Source of the DNA: Scolanthus callimorphus
Lineage: Eukaryota; Cnidaria; Anthozoa; Actiniaria; Edwardsiidae
Assembly: GCA_033964015.1 (NCBI GenBank)
Contig: CM066913.1
Span: forward strand, 11,650,953 to 11,714,952
Direction of reading: 5' to 3'
DNA: 64,000 nt
Shown: in pieces, positions 1 through 11,200 of the stretch
Numbering within the stretch: position 1 is the stretch's first letter
How the letters are laid out: each line of letters begins with the position of its first letter
Notes under the pieces: model-generated
What the model was told of the DNA's origin: nothing
What the model saw: only the letters and a program-made list of their open reading frames with translations
The model's database searches: none
Translations under genes and position numbers: made by a program

Positions 1-402
1 CCGCTCAAGATTCTAAAGCTGCTGCAGTTGCAGATTTCTATAGGACTTAGTCCATTTCTCACATTCCAGAATTCATTTTTGCTCCTGTTACTCTGGTTCA
101 ATGAGCGGAACCGGTCACGCTAGTTCTGTAGCGCGCCTCTAATTTTCAGTTTTTTCGCATCCAACCGAGCTAATCAACTCCAGTTCCTGCTGGATAAGAT
201 GGCGATTAGACAAAACTTACTTCTTTTACTGCGGAACGTCCTTCTAGAGCTAATAAGAGCTAAACGTGACAGGTTCGGTTCACTGAATCATAAAATAGGT
301 GGTAACACTTGTCCATGCTCTGGAATGTGAAAACCGAGGCGAAATTTCAATAAAAACTACAGCCGATGAAAACTGCTGCAGCTTTAGAATCTTGAGCGGA
401 AC
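1..402. repeat. Inverted-repeat element, cut by window start
   Basis: Bases 1-78 read inward as CCGCTCAAGATTCTAAAGC through a TCTCACATTCCAGA segment. The reverse complement of about 316-402 carries the same two blocks in the same order. The two arms face each other around roughly 240 bp of spacer, as in a non-autonomous foldback element. The outer left end is probably beyond the window. No coding sequence is seen in it. Confidence 0.6.
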
Positions 403-1775
403 TAGGAAGAAGGTGGTGAACTTTAGAATTTTACCAGGCGCTATACGCGACGTAAATTTTTTCTTACGCGGACAGCATCTCGCTAATATGGTCAATTTAA
501 GTTAAGAGCGCGAGAAAAAAAATTCGCCATCAGGAACTTTCTCTGGAGCCTTAGTTGTGTTCGAAATGATATTTTGCGCATTTACTCAAAAACTTGAAGT
601 TTGCGTCGATATTCATTATGGAAAATCAAAAGCACTTCCTGGCATCAAATTTGGCAAACAAGTAGTTGTATACCTTGGGATGAATTTTTGCTGTAAGAGA
701 TTTCGCTAGCCTATTTCAAAAGCCATTAAATTAATAGTAATGAGAAAGCTAGTGAAACATTTTGAATTTTCAAAGGCAAAAAAAGTCGCCTGGAATATCT
801 TGAAATCGGCTTGGTGAATTTTCTCAAAACTTCGTATACGTATAGACAATTACCTAAGGATAAGCGCTTGGTGTGTCATTTTAAAAGTTTAGATCGAATT
901 TCACGTGGAACTTATGCTAATTAAAACAGTGACCCCCCTGTTTCGTTGCTATGGAAACTCTGATGACAATAAATCGTGCATCATCTTGAACTTTGTCTTT
1001 CGACAGCAAATGGTCAAAATTTCAATTGTAGGTAAGTATATTCCAGAATTGTGGTCGTCCAAAGTTGAGAGACCAAGTTCAAGAAAAATTGTAGGCAGCC
1101 TCCTTAAAGTTGTGATTATTGAATTTATTGAATGTTCACTTGAAGTTGTGATTGAAATCGAAGCCACAGCAAAGAACAGATTGATATTGACAAATACGAA
1201 GAGCTTGTGTTGGTTAATATACAGAGCCTGACCTAAATGAACATTTTGATGACTGCACGAAAGATGTTATAAGAAGAAGAAGAAATGAGTGATTCGGATG
1301 AAGAAAGTACTCAAGTACCGGTAGAAGATAAATAAACTGATGATAATTGTACCATGTAGCTATAGAAGTGTATTAAATTTGGCGTGTTTAATTTTCGCGC
1401 ATCATTTTTTCGCGAGTCTTTCATTTCGCGATTTTTTACAAATCGTGAAATTAGAGCCTCACGAAAATTAGTATGAATAAGGTACATTATCATTCTTTTT
1501 AATATAGCTAGGATATAAGGCACTCGCTGTTTGGTCCAAATCTATGATCTCCGGGCTGCTATATTATACTCATTCGCCTGCGGCTCATGATTTTACAACA
1601 TTCTCATGTCTCTCCCAACAAAGTCATAAAAGTTGTGCTCTAATTAATAATGTTTATATAGCGCTTATCCATTATAATTGTGCTAAGCACTTTGTACAGT
1701 GCGCTTCAGCTATGCACCAATTTTTTCATGTTCTTTGAGATAACATTATTTCACATATCTTGTTTTGTTTCCCAG
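403..1775. other. Intronic or intergenic sequence upstream of the SPTLC1 3' exons
   Basis: No exon with a convincing family match is seen. The stretch most likely belongs to the SPTLC1 intron that ends at the 1775 acceptor. It holds a short element at about 1352-1484, rich in TTCGCG and ending CACGAAAATTAGTATGAATA, which matches the larger element inside UROD intron 10. A half copy at about 1540-1665 (ending AGTTGTGCTCTAA) resembles the element at 30537-30834. A short acidic frame at 1284-1334 (MSDSDEESTQVPVEDK) is followed by a stop; it could be a stray tail exon but cannot be supported. Confidence 0.4.
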
Positions 1776-2398
1776 GATAAAAGGTTTACGAGTGGATGGA
1801 GATAGTGATTCGCCGATCATCCATCTCAGACTGAGTGAACCACTTGATGATGCTGAAGATGAAGAGAGAAAGTTACAACAAATTGTGGACATGGTGAGGC
1901 TGGAATTTTTTTAATTAAAAGGAAGCAGACTGACAAAAAAAATTGAATGATATTTACTCTATTTCTTATAGGCCTTTGAGAAAAAATTAGCCTTAACAAT
2001 CGCAAGATACCTCAAGAGTGATGAGAGATTTCCAGCTCGGCCAAGGTATTTGTCCGTCCGTCCTAGCCTCCTCCGCAGGCGTCTTTTGTGGCGTGTTTTC
2101 GGCTCGTTTTGGCTCGGTTTCCCCCCTCCCCCTCAACTTTTAGTTAGTGCCTAGTCTTCTCGCGCGTTTTTGCCCCAGCACAGTAACCCCGCGCGTTGTT
2201 TTTTGAGCCGAGAGATGCCTGCAGAGGAGGCTACGTCCGTCTGTCTTTAGCTATGAAGCTTTTCTTTGTTTATCTCTGAAGCTTTTCTTTGTTTATCTGT
2301 ACAGTATTCGTATCACACTAAACGTGGATCTAACTGAAGGCGAAATCCAAGATGCAACAAATATCATCAAGGAAGCGGCGATTAAAGTGTTGACCTAA
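1776..2398 (+). CDS. SPTLC1: Serine palmitoyltransferase subunit 1, C-terminal exons (partial)
   Basis: SPTLC1 is the non-catalytic (PLP-lysine-lacking) subunit of the ER enzyme that condenses serine and palmitoyl-CoA in the first step of sphingolipid synthesis. Three exons are visible: 1776-1893, 1972-2045 and 2305-2398, all with AG acceptors, GT donors and matching phases. They encode about 95 residues: IKGLRVDGDSDSPIIHLRL, an EERKLQQIVDM helix, a LTIARYL segment, then RITLNVDLTEGEIQDA and a final IIKEAAIKVLT before TAA. Spacing and the IRxxxxVxxTExE-type ending match the family C-terminus. The catalytic core and N-terminal membrane segment lie upstream of the window. A possible AATAAA is at 3215-3220. 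The main uncertainty is the closely related alpha-oxoamine synthase family, but the ending is SPTLC1-like. Confidence 0.85.
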
Positions 2399-4245
2399 AT
2401 AGCGTTGAAAAGTGGAGCAATGAAGATCCCGTGATGTACATTAGTTTCTAAAAGCTACAATAGTTCTACAGTTTTTTTCTTCGAACAAAAAATAGTACTG
2501 AAGGGAAAGAAAGCACTTAAATAACTCCAAATTTGCCAGCGAATTTGGGAGACGGATTCCTGTTAACAAGCGGGCGTTCGGATTGGCCTTTGCAAATGTC
2601 GTGAACTTCAATCCAACAGAAATCGAGAAAAATTGATCGATAGGTTTTTGAATTGCATATACGAAGTCTATCAAAATAATGTCAAAACTGGTAATGTTAA
2701 AACGAGACATATACCGTAAACGAAATGAATTCGACGAATTCGACGAAAAGGAAGACCCCCACCCGCCCCGCGTGGCCCGTACGTCCCTGATAGACGCCCG
2801 TTTTATCTAAGGCCGGACCGTTAGAACGTGTTAAGGTATTGACCTTCATACCCTTGAATGTATATGGTGAGATATCAGCGGCACGTGCAAGGAAGCACGA
2901 GAAAATTCGTAAGAGGTAGAGAACAAAATGTAAATGTAAATGTTGGAGACGAAACTTTAAAGGTGTGCAATTCCCTAATTCCTCATAGTAGTTCAAATAC
3001 AAATTCAGCTTTTGACGACTCTAGCAAACTACTAGCAAACGAATGAAGTGTGGTTTTCATCCTTTGACTAAAAATGCGTACCCGTAAAGAGTTGTAGTCA
3101 TCAAAGGAAAATAAGAGCATAAGTATAACCAATGTTATGAAAACCCTTCTACTCTACTAGTTAATCTGTTCTGTCTCTATTAAACAAGGCTAGTCCGCAG
3201 TATATTATGCTGTAAATAAAGAATATAATATGGAAGTGAAACTACTTACTTACTATTCACCATCATTACTATTTGCACATCAGATTTTCTATATGAGTAT
3301 TCATAGCTTCGGGGGCAGTAGCGGATTTAGAGGGTGCCTTGCACTAATCCGTAGCTATTTTGAAGTCCCTGATAGGTTCATCTGTTTGCCGTGTCGAATC
3401 CAACCCAACAGAGGCTTTTCCTGGTAGGGTACATTAGTACATGTGATAATTGTCGAATAACTAACTAGGTTTCAAATTGTCATTTTAGTTCCAAGGGGTG
3501 GCTTACAGAAAAAAAGGCCTGGATACACCCCTGGTTTTTACATGTAATTTTAACCATTTTATCAAAAGGAACTTTTGTCACATCGGACCAATAACTTTCC
3601 AGATGATTACGTTCCCTTAATCGTGTATTTTTTGTGTATAGTAAACAAAGCCTGTGAGCTAGACAAGCACAACCAACAACAGAGAATTTTTTGGGCGTCT
3701 TAAAAAACTTCAATTGAGCGGGTGTTCGGATTGGTCTTTGCAAATGTCGTGAACTTCAATCCAACAGAAATCGAGCAAATTGATCTATAGGTTTTTGAAT
3801 GGCATATACGAAGTCTATCAAAATAATGTCAAAACTGGTACAAAATGCGATGACTAGAACCGGAGAAGTAAGACATTACAGTACGGCTTATTTTTGGGAG
3901 AGCTGCCCTAAAAAATAGGGAAAAACGCAATTAAGATCTGCATTTCGGGCTCCCTACTGAGATCACGTGTCACCCGCGCTGTCTCCCTTGGGAGTACTGC
4001 AGTATGAATATTGGAACACGGATAGCTCATTAACTCCGAACTTTGGCGTGAAAATACGCTATTTTCCTTTCAACCTCTGGCAAAACAAATGGCGTAGTGC
4101 TAAAGATTATGATGTCTTCTACTTGTGTGCTGAAATTGGTGGAATTTCAGGCAAGTGGAAATTAGGTGCTAGTGGCGGCACTTTAAGAATCCATCACTTA
4201 TTTTTGACACCAGACCCGTGAGGCATACGTAATGAGCTAAGCTAA
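2399..4245. other. Intergenic sequence with a dispersed direct repeat
   Basis: No gene is supported. Two direct copies of a ~124-bp sequence lie at 2570-2693 and 3718-3840. Both start GCGGGYGTTCGGATTGG and end AATGTCAAAACTGGTA, with about 95% identity by eye. The AATAAA at 3215-3220 may end the SPTLC1 transcript. Confidence 0.6.
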
Positions 4246-4631
4246 GGCATCGTCCACACTATGCCGGCTAAATTTGAAAACGGCTAATTTGCCTCGAAAA
4301 CGGAACAAAAGATTTCCGTCCACACTACGCCGGCTAAATTTGAAAACGCACAAAAACGCCACCTTAGCGCATGCGCCAAGAGAAAAACGAGAGCCCGCGG
4401 TCATAAATTCCTCGCGGCCGTGTAACATGACGTCATCGTTTTCGAAAAGTTCCGTTTTTGCCGTCCACACTAAAACGCGTAGCCGGCGTTTTCAAATTTA
4501 GCCACTTTCGGCAGCGTTTCCGAAAAGGTCCGGTTTCGGTGGAAATTTAGCCGGCGTAGTGTGGACGGAAGGCACAACCGTATAAATATTTAGCCGTTTT
4601 CAAATTTAGCCGGCGTAGTGTGGACGGTGCC
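4246..4631. repeat. MITE with nested inverted arms and TAA target duplication
   Basis: The ends are GGCATCGTCCACACTATGCC and the inverse GGCGTAGTGTGGACGGTGCC. The flanks are TAA at 4243-4245 and at 4632-4634, as in PIF/Harbinger-type insertion. Internal copies of the GTCCACACT.CGCCGGCTAAATTTGAAAA motif occur in both orientations, so the element folds on itself several times. The right end is about 100 bp from the TATA box of the downstream oxygenase gene. Confidence 0.8.
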
Positions 4632-4733
4632 TAAGACCCTCCTCCTCCTCAACATGATAGCAGCCGTTTATTTCCGGGACCGATCGCTAGGTGACGTAGC
4701 GCTTCCTTCCTCCGCGTTCTTGGAGTATTCCCA

Positions 4734-4740
4734 TATAAAA
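4734..4740 (+). promoter_or_regulatory. TATA box of the oxygenase gene
   Basis: TATAAAA lies 26 bp before the ATG at 4766, implying a very short 5' UTR or a start inside it. A CRE-like GTGACGTAG is at about 4691 and an ETS-like CTTCC at about 4703. Function is inferred from position only. Confidence 0.4.
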
Positions 4741-4765
4741 CGTTACTCAGATTGTCTCTCAGAAG

Positions 4766-7700
4766 ATGGACGTCACCCAAAGTACCCAAACTGTGGATTT
4801 TAGCGTTTTGAGTCTCGAGCAGGAAGCTCTTGATCTTGGCAGTGACGCAGTAAAAGAGCTGGCCAAAAATCTCATTTACGCGTTCAAAGGGAATATGGGA
4901 TTTATTTACTTGAAAAATCACGGCATTCCGCAAAGTGAGGTAGGGGTAATATTTTACTGTCATTATTTGGTCAATCTCAGTGGTGTTTCTTTTATCAGTA
5001 GGCACACTAACAGGAAATCCCCAAGGATTCCCTTATGGCAGTCCTGTCTAGAAACATTACAATCCGCTCCATACCCGTACAAGGATTCCCTTATGGCAGT
5101 CCTGTCTAGAAACATTACAATCCGCTCCATACCCGTATAATTTGGAAGGCTTCCTCGAGGCTGTACTTCCTGAAGCAGCTCAAGAGATGCTGCGCCAAGT
5201 GAACTAACACTTCCTATATTACCTGTATTAGCAATCCTATATAGAATATTATACGTTAGTCCAGTTTTCCACCGTGCGCGTACCTTGTGACAAGCTAGTG
5301 ACATGGCGAGGATCAATTAGCTGCCAAAGAGCATGACAGGTTTTGCCCTTTGACCATGGCTAGTGTTCTTTATCATTTACTGCTATTTTCATCATTCTGC
5401 GAACTCCCGCTTTACATTTCCGAACGACGAACTGCATTTTGATCCATTTTGGCTTCCGTCAATCAAACCTTTTAAGGCATGAAGTTTTGTGTTTGCTTAG
5501 GGTGGAAAATTCGGTTTTGAAGCTTGGATAGTCCTTATTAGTTCTATCAAAACCCGCATGGAATCACTCAGAGCGGTTCGGAAGCCAAGACCAGGCGTAG
5601 AGTCCGCAGAATTATGAAAATTGCAGTAACTGTCATTCTGAGCAGGTAGACGACGTGTTTCATGTTGCGGAAAAGTTCTTCACCTTGGATTCAGAAGCAA
5701 AATCCGAATACGAAGTGACCGCCACTTCATGCTTTAATGGTTGGAATCCATTCGAAAGCCAAAAGTACGTGGTTACACACGAGTCGCGTGCGTCCCACAT
5801 GCACCTACGGGTATACCATCATGTGAGTACTTCCCACCATTTCATGCGAGGCGCTCATTAAACTGAAGCTAAGGGTATTTGACCATTACCTGATTAGTAA
5901 TGCACCAGTTAATTGTAAGCACCACCCCCCCCCCCCCCCCCAACCTCGGGGGAGTGCGGGGGCAACGTGGGGCATTTATACTATCGGTCAGGTTTTGGTC
6001 CCGACTACATGGGGGATATTCTTGTCATGGACCCCCCACCCCTGAGTGTGGGGGATTAGTTGGGGGATAGAACCTATTCCCAATACTCTCTTCGCCTTGG
6101 AAATACATCCACCTCAGAAGGGCCCGAATTTTGATAAACGCATTTCATCAAGCCTCAGGCCCTGTCCACACTAACGCGTTTTCCAAAGTATTCGTTTTCA
6201 AACTTACGGATTCGATGAAAACGATCAGCGTGTTAGTGTGGACGGAAGGCCTAAACGTATCAAAAGGTATACGGATTCAAACGAAATCGCGTTAGAAAAT
6301 CAAGTGTGGACGGGGTCCCAGAGAAAGTGTAGATGAACGTTCAGTTTTTTATGTATAGTAAACAAATCCTGTAGGTTTTATTTTTCATGCGCGCAATTGA
6401 GCGCCGAAATGACGAAATTATTATTATCCATTTGCGTGAAGCGCAGCCCAAATGACGAATTTCTGTAACGTCGAACTCACGCTTACTTTCTTTCGAACAT
6501 AGTGACTGCCCTATCACTGCAGAGCATTTTGGTCGGAGTTAGTTTTTCCTCGAACGGTGCGAAGGTAGTGTCTTCGTTGCACGAGTTGCCAAAGACTATA
6601 TTAGATGATATTTTTATTACGTATTGAGTGAAGTGAAGTAGAAAAATGCAAATGATAGAGAATTTGTTGGAATAACTACTTAGAAAATTTCTTATTCAGG
6701 TGAAATGACTCAATATATATTGGCATGGTAGCATTGAATCACTTCAATCCTTGCCCCGCAGGGTGCGGGAATTTCCAACACATTTCGCCTCTGGTGGGGA
6801 CAAAAATCTAGTATGGCGCAGCTGAACATCCATGTCCCCACCCTTCCCGAGTTTTGGGGGGGGGGGGGGGGGGGTGGTTACAATTGACTGGTGCATTAAG
6901 AGGCCCCATGGAAGGCGAGTCATGTATGATGTCCATTCCACTGACGAAACGTGTCAAATGTAGCTCGCACTTGCATATGCTCTGTCGTGAAGATGTCCTC
7001 CATCCCAGCGGAGTGAACCGCTACCCAAGATTCGCAGATGCCTTATTTCTAAAAAGCGATCTGAAAATTCCCGACGATCATCCCCGACCAAAAAAGATGG
7101 GAGTCATCCCCCCTCCCTTTTTAGCCCATACTACGTGCTATCGAGTGCTACACGGAAGTGGAGCGGTCTCTTGAAACTTACTCGCACGAGACGTATTTAT
7201 TCGAATTTATTTCCTTGACGTATTTGTTGTTCAGGTTGGACTTTTCTCAAGAAATGAAAGATCTCAGACAACAATTCAACGTCCGCAAAGTGACGACCTG
7301 TGTAAGTAATTCAGGCATAAAATACGGCCAGAGGCCATATCAAGGATGCAAGCTAGTACGTCCACAGTCCCTGCTAGCACAAACATCATATATGAGGTTA
7401 TTATCTGCCATTCATGGTATGACTCCAACATACCTTCGTGAGCTCATAAGTCCGTATCAACTAAGGCGAGCGCTCAGGTCTGCGGACCATCTTTTAGTAG
7501 TACAGCCGGCACACAAGCTGAAATCGTACGGCTTGAGGGCTTTCTCGGTGTGCGCGCCTAATCGGCTCTGGAACTAGTAGTATCTATTGAGATAGTGAAG
7601 TGCTCGGAGGCTGGTCTTTCTAGAAAGTGTTTTGTTTCCTAGTGTATAAAAGAGGCATCTAAAAGTTGCAAACATTGCAAGAAATTTAATAAACTATGAC

Positions 7701-8193
7701 CTGACATTGTATACATAATTATTTTGAATATGATTGATCAGTGTAATAAACTGACAAATTAGCACTTTTGGTCACTCTGTTATCAAACAAAGTTCTCTTT
7801 ATGGAATTTTACTCTAATAACTCAATATTGGACATAAACACTTGATCTAATGTTTTCGCATGGTGACAGTGAATTCATTTTTAACCATGTGAGCCTCTCC
7901 TGTAGAATAATGATTTCTGCTGCAGTTATCCAACTAAATAAGGGGCATAGACAATTGCATATTATCAATTTACATGCATGTTTCAGGAATCAGGTCCAAG
8001 GTGAAAAATATGATTTTAATGGTTTCCTGTGTTGGTTGATTATTACAGCTTTTTTCTTGATTCAGTTTAGATATGTTCCAGATAAAAAATAACAACAGCT
8101 TTAAATTGTTCATGCATGAGATGCAGCATCAGATTTTACATCGTGTGTTTCCAGAAATTATCCATACCCCCCTACGGAAGGGATTGGAAATCC

Positions 8194-8231
<38 letters not shown>

Positions 8232-11200
8232 CAATTTACCTGATCTTTTCCCTACAAATACTGTATTTTTCTTCAGAAATTCCAGAGGGGTGGGGGGGTC
8301 ACTTTTCAACACCCTTCCGTTGGGGCGGTATGGATATTTTTTGGAACCACACATTTTACCAGTCAATCATATTTTGTTATTGACACTAATTATTCCCATA
8401 CCAGGCACTGGTGTCCTTCAAAGTAATGACTATGCTTGGTGTCATCTGTTCATTGTCTTTAATTCAAGAATTTTGTCATCGTTTGTTTGTAAAATGTAAT
8501 TTCTTGGCCCCTAGCTTAATTGTACAACAACTCCTTGTAAATATCCATTTTTTAAATAATATCAATCAATCAATTGCGGTTCCTGTGAGTCTTTTTTTTC
8601 CTCTTCAACAACTGCAAACAATGTCACTCTTTTAATTTGTCATTTGCTGAAGATGTGGCTTTCGTGCTTCTGTGATGTCTTGTTATTATTTTCCATACGA
8701 AATTAGCAGATAGACCTTGTGACCAGTGAAGAGGATATTGACCTGGTTACTTAGAGGGGTTATTCATTATGATGCTAGGCTGGATCTACAAAATGGAAAA
8801 AAATAATAATAATACTTACTTAATTACATAATTTACTTGCCTGTGGACAATCACACAACGAATACATTACATAAAGGTGTGCTATTTTTGGGACATATTT
8901 GCCACAATTTGTTTAGCTTATTATATGCTGGTGGCAACTGTACCAAAATAAATATTGGGTGCTTAGCTTTTAATAGCTCATTTTATTTTTGGTCCACATT
9001 AGGGCAATTATGTGTCAAATAGGGCAGACATTTGGGCAATTTCCTTTGTGGTAATCCATCAGCTTTATTACTGCTAAGTACTGCAGCAACTATACTAGCA
9101 ATTGCTCAACTTTACTTGTGCTACCATCATCATTTCAAGCCTATTTTGCTCAATCTCGCTCAATCTAGAAGATATTGTAAGTAAGCTTGGTGCTGATTTT
9201 AGCCATATACTAAGCATGTAATCGTTGGTAGGTAATTGGTTCTATATCACAAGAAAATAAAGCTCTGTTCATACGAATGCAATTGGAGGAGACTTGATTG
9301 CAGGCAGCAAACCACTGAAACTGAAAGCCCCCAATTGATGGAGAGACTTTGGCAAAGCCAAGCTTGTTGTTTTCGTGTTCGACCGACATCTAGCCATTGC
9401 ATATGGATGTGCGTTCGAAATTCGCTCTAGAACGCGCGAAAACTGCAGTGAAAATGTTCTAACACCAGTGAAAAACACGCTTTGAAACCTGCTAGAACTT
9501 GTACAAAAAAGTTACAAATGAAATTAAGGCAATTCATAACTTTAACTTACCGATAATCGCCGTCGAACTGCATAGCACCGAAATCAGCCCACACTTGTTG
9601 TTGACGCGAAAAATTATGGTCTGCCGAGTTTGCCAGGAGACAGTTGAAATCGAGTTGAAATCGCTTGCCCCATATGATCGTACTGCGCATGCGCGAGAAT
9701 CAAAGCTCTGCACGATCTCGTTCCCAGAGCCCGCGTATCTTTAGGCCAGCGCCAAGATACAGGGCTCTGGAATAATCAATTTTTTTATACCCAAAATCTG
9801 GGTACTCTTCAGTGCGCATGCGTTTGACCTTGAGCGTTACTAAAATCATGGATTTATCACACAGTTTTTCAAAATGTTATAGGAATTTTTCACATTTTAC
9901 AGTCGTGGTTATAAAACCAGCCAAAAAAGCTTTAAAAACACGAATTACTGAGATATTTCACTAAGTTTTGAGCAGGTTTTGTTTTAGCAAAACAGCGCGC
10001 GTTCTGCTTGACATCGAAAGTGGCGTGATCTTCGTCAGCAGCGCGCGCGCGACAAATTTTGTCAACAACTGAACATTTGCCTCAGAATCAAGACTTTTGT
10101 TGCATGATTTGTCATGTTATAACGCTAGTTTTGGAAAATTGATCTTACGAAATGCTTACGAAAATTCATAAGAATAGATCCACGAGTGGAAAGACTTTGA
10201 AGCGCAGCGTTTGATACCGGAAATATGTTTTCGCCCAACAGGTGATGCTTGTGTGAAAAATATTTTCTGTTAGATTTCCTCCGAATTCAAATCGCGCGCA
10301 TGGGCAGTGGAGAGGAATGACGAGCCAATGAAAATCGTCGCACGACTTGATTATTCCAGAGCTCCGTATCTTGGCGCTGGCCTAAAAGATACGCGGGCTC
10401 TGGGAACGAGATTGAGCTCTGCATTGTGAGCTCGTGAGTCCTATGCAATGGGAATCGAGTGGAAGTACAAAGTGCACTTGCGAACTGTTTAAAAACTGTA
10501 GCGAGGTAGAGATTAGATTTGCTCTACGCTCGCTGCGCTCGCTCCGAGCAATAAACTACCGCATGATATTAAGAGCAGTTCTTCCGTCCCTTAATTTAAA
10601 CGCCGGCTGAAGACCCACCTTTTTAAATCAGCTTATTTTCATTCATAGTTGCTTTATAATATATTATATTTCAATTTAGATTAACAAATTTCATCATATT
10701 TTATAGCTTATTTTTAAATGAATATATGGTTGCGATAAAGAGGATGCGCGATATTATGAGTGATCTATTTGCTCAAAGCACAAAAGAATAACTAAGGGAA
10801 AGGACGCCTTCAAGCAATAGATCTCGCTCTTTCCAAAGTGCACTTGCCTCGCTTGAGTCACGCCATTTTACTGCTAGTTGCCTCATTCCCGAGGTGTTTT
10901 TTTGTTAGTAAAGAACGTCATATCCTCTTTTGTAGCATGATGTTGCCGAGGTGCCATCTTTCAAGCCAACACTCCAGTCATTCATACAAAATAGATTGCA
11001 GACGCTCGGTATGAGGTTATTATCTGCCATCGCTATCGGACTAAACCTGGTGAGTTTGCTTGGATTCTTTGGACATAACGACACCTGTTCCACGTAGACT
11101 CCTTCGTAGCCCCAGCGGTTTATAGATAACACGCGACCCAGTGCGTTCAAAAGGCGTTCAAAACATCGATTGGGCTTTTGTATTTATAGGACAGCAGTCA

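Noticed and set aside
905..1231. 108-codon open frame
   Set aside because: No recognisable motif or splice support; probably chance in AT-rich DNA upstream of SPTLC1 exons.
6744..6941. Open frames with runs of Pro or Gly (also near 8172, 14054, 31655, 41171)
   Set aside because: They are translations of poly-C/poly-G tracts in repeats.
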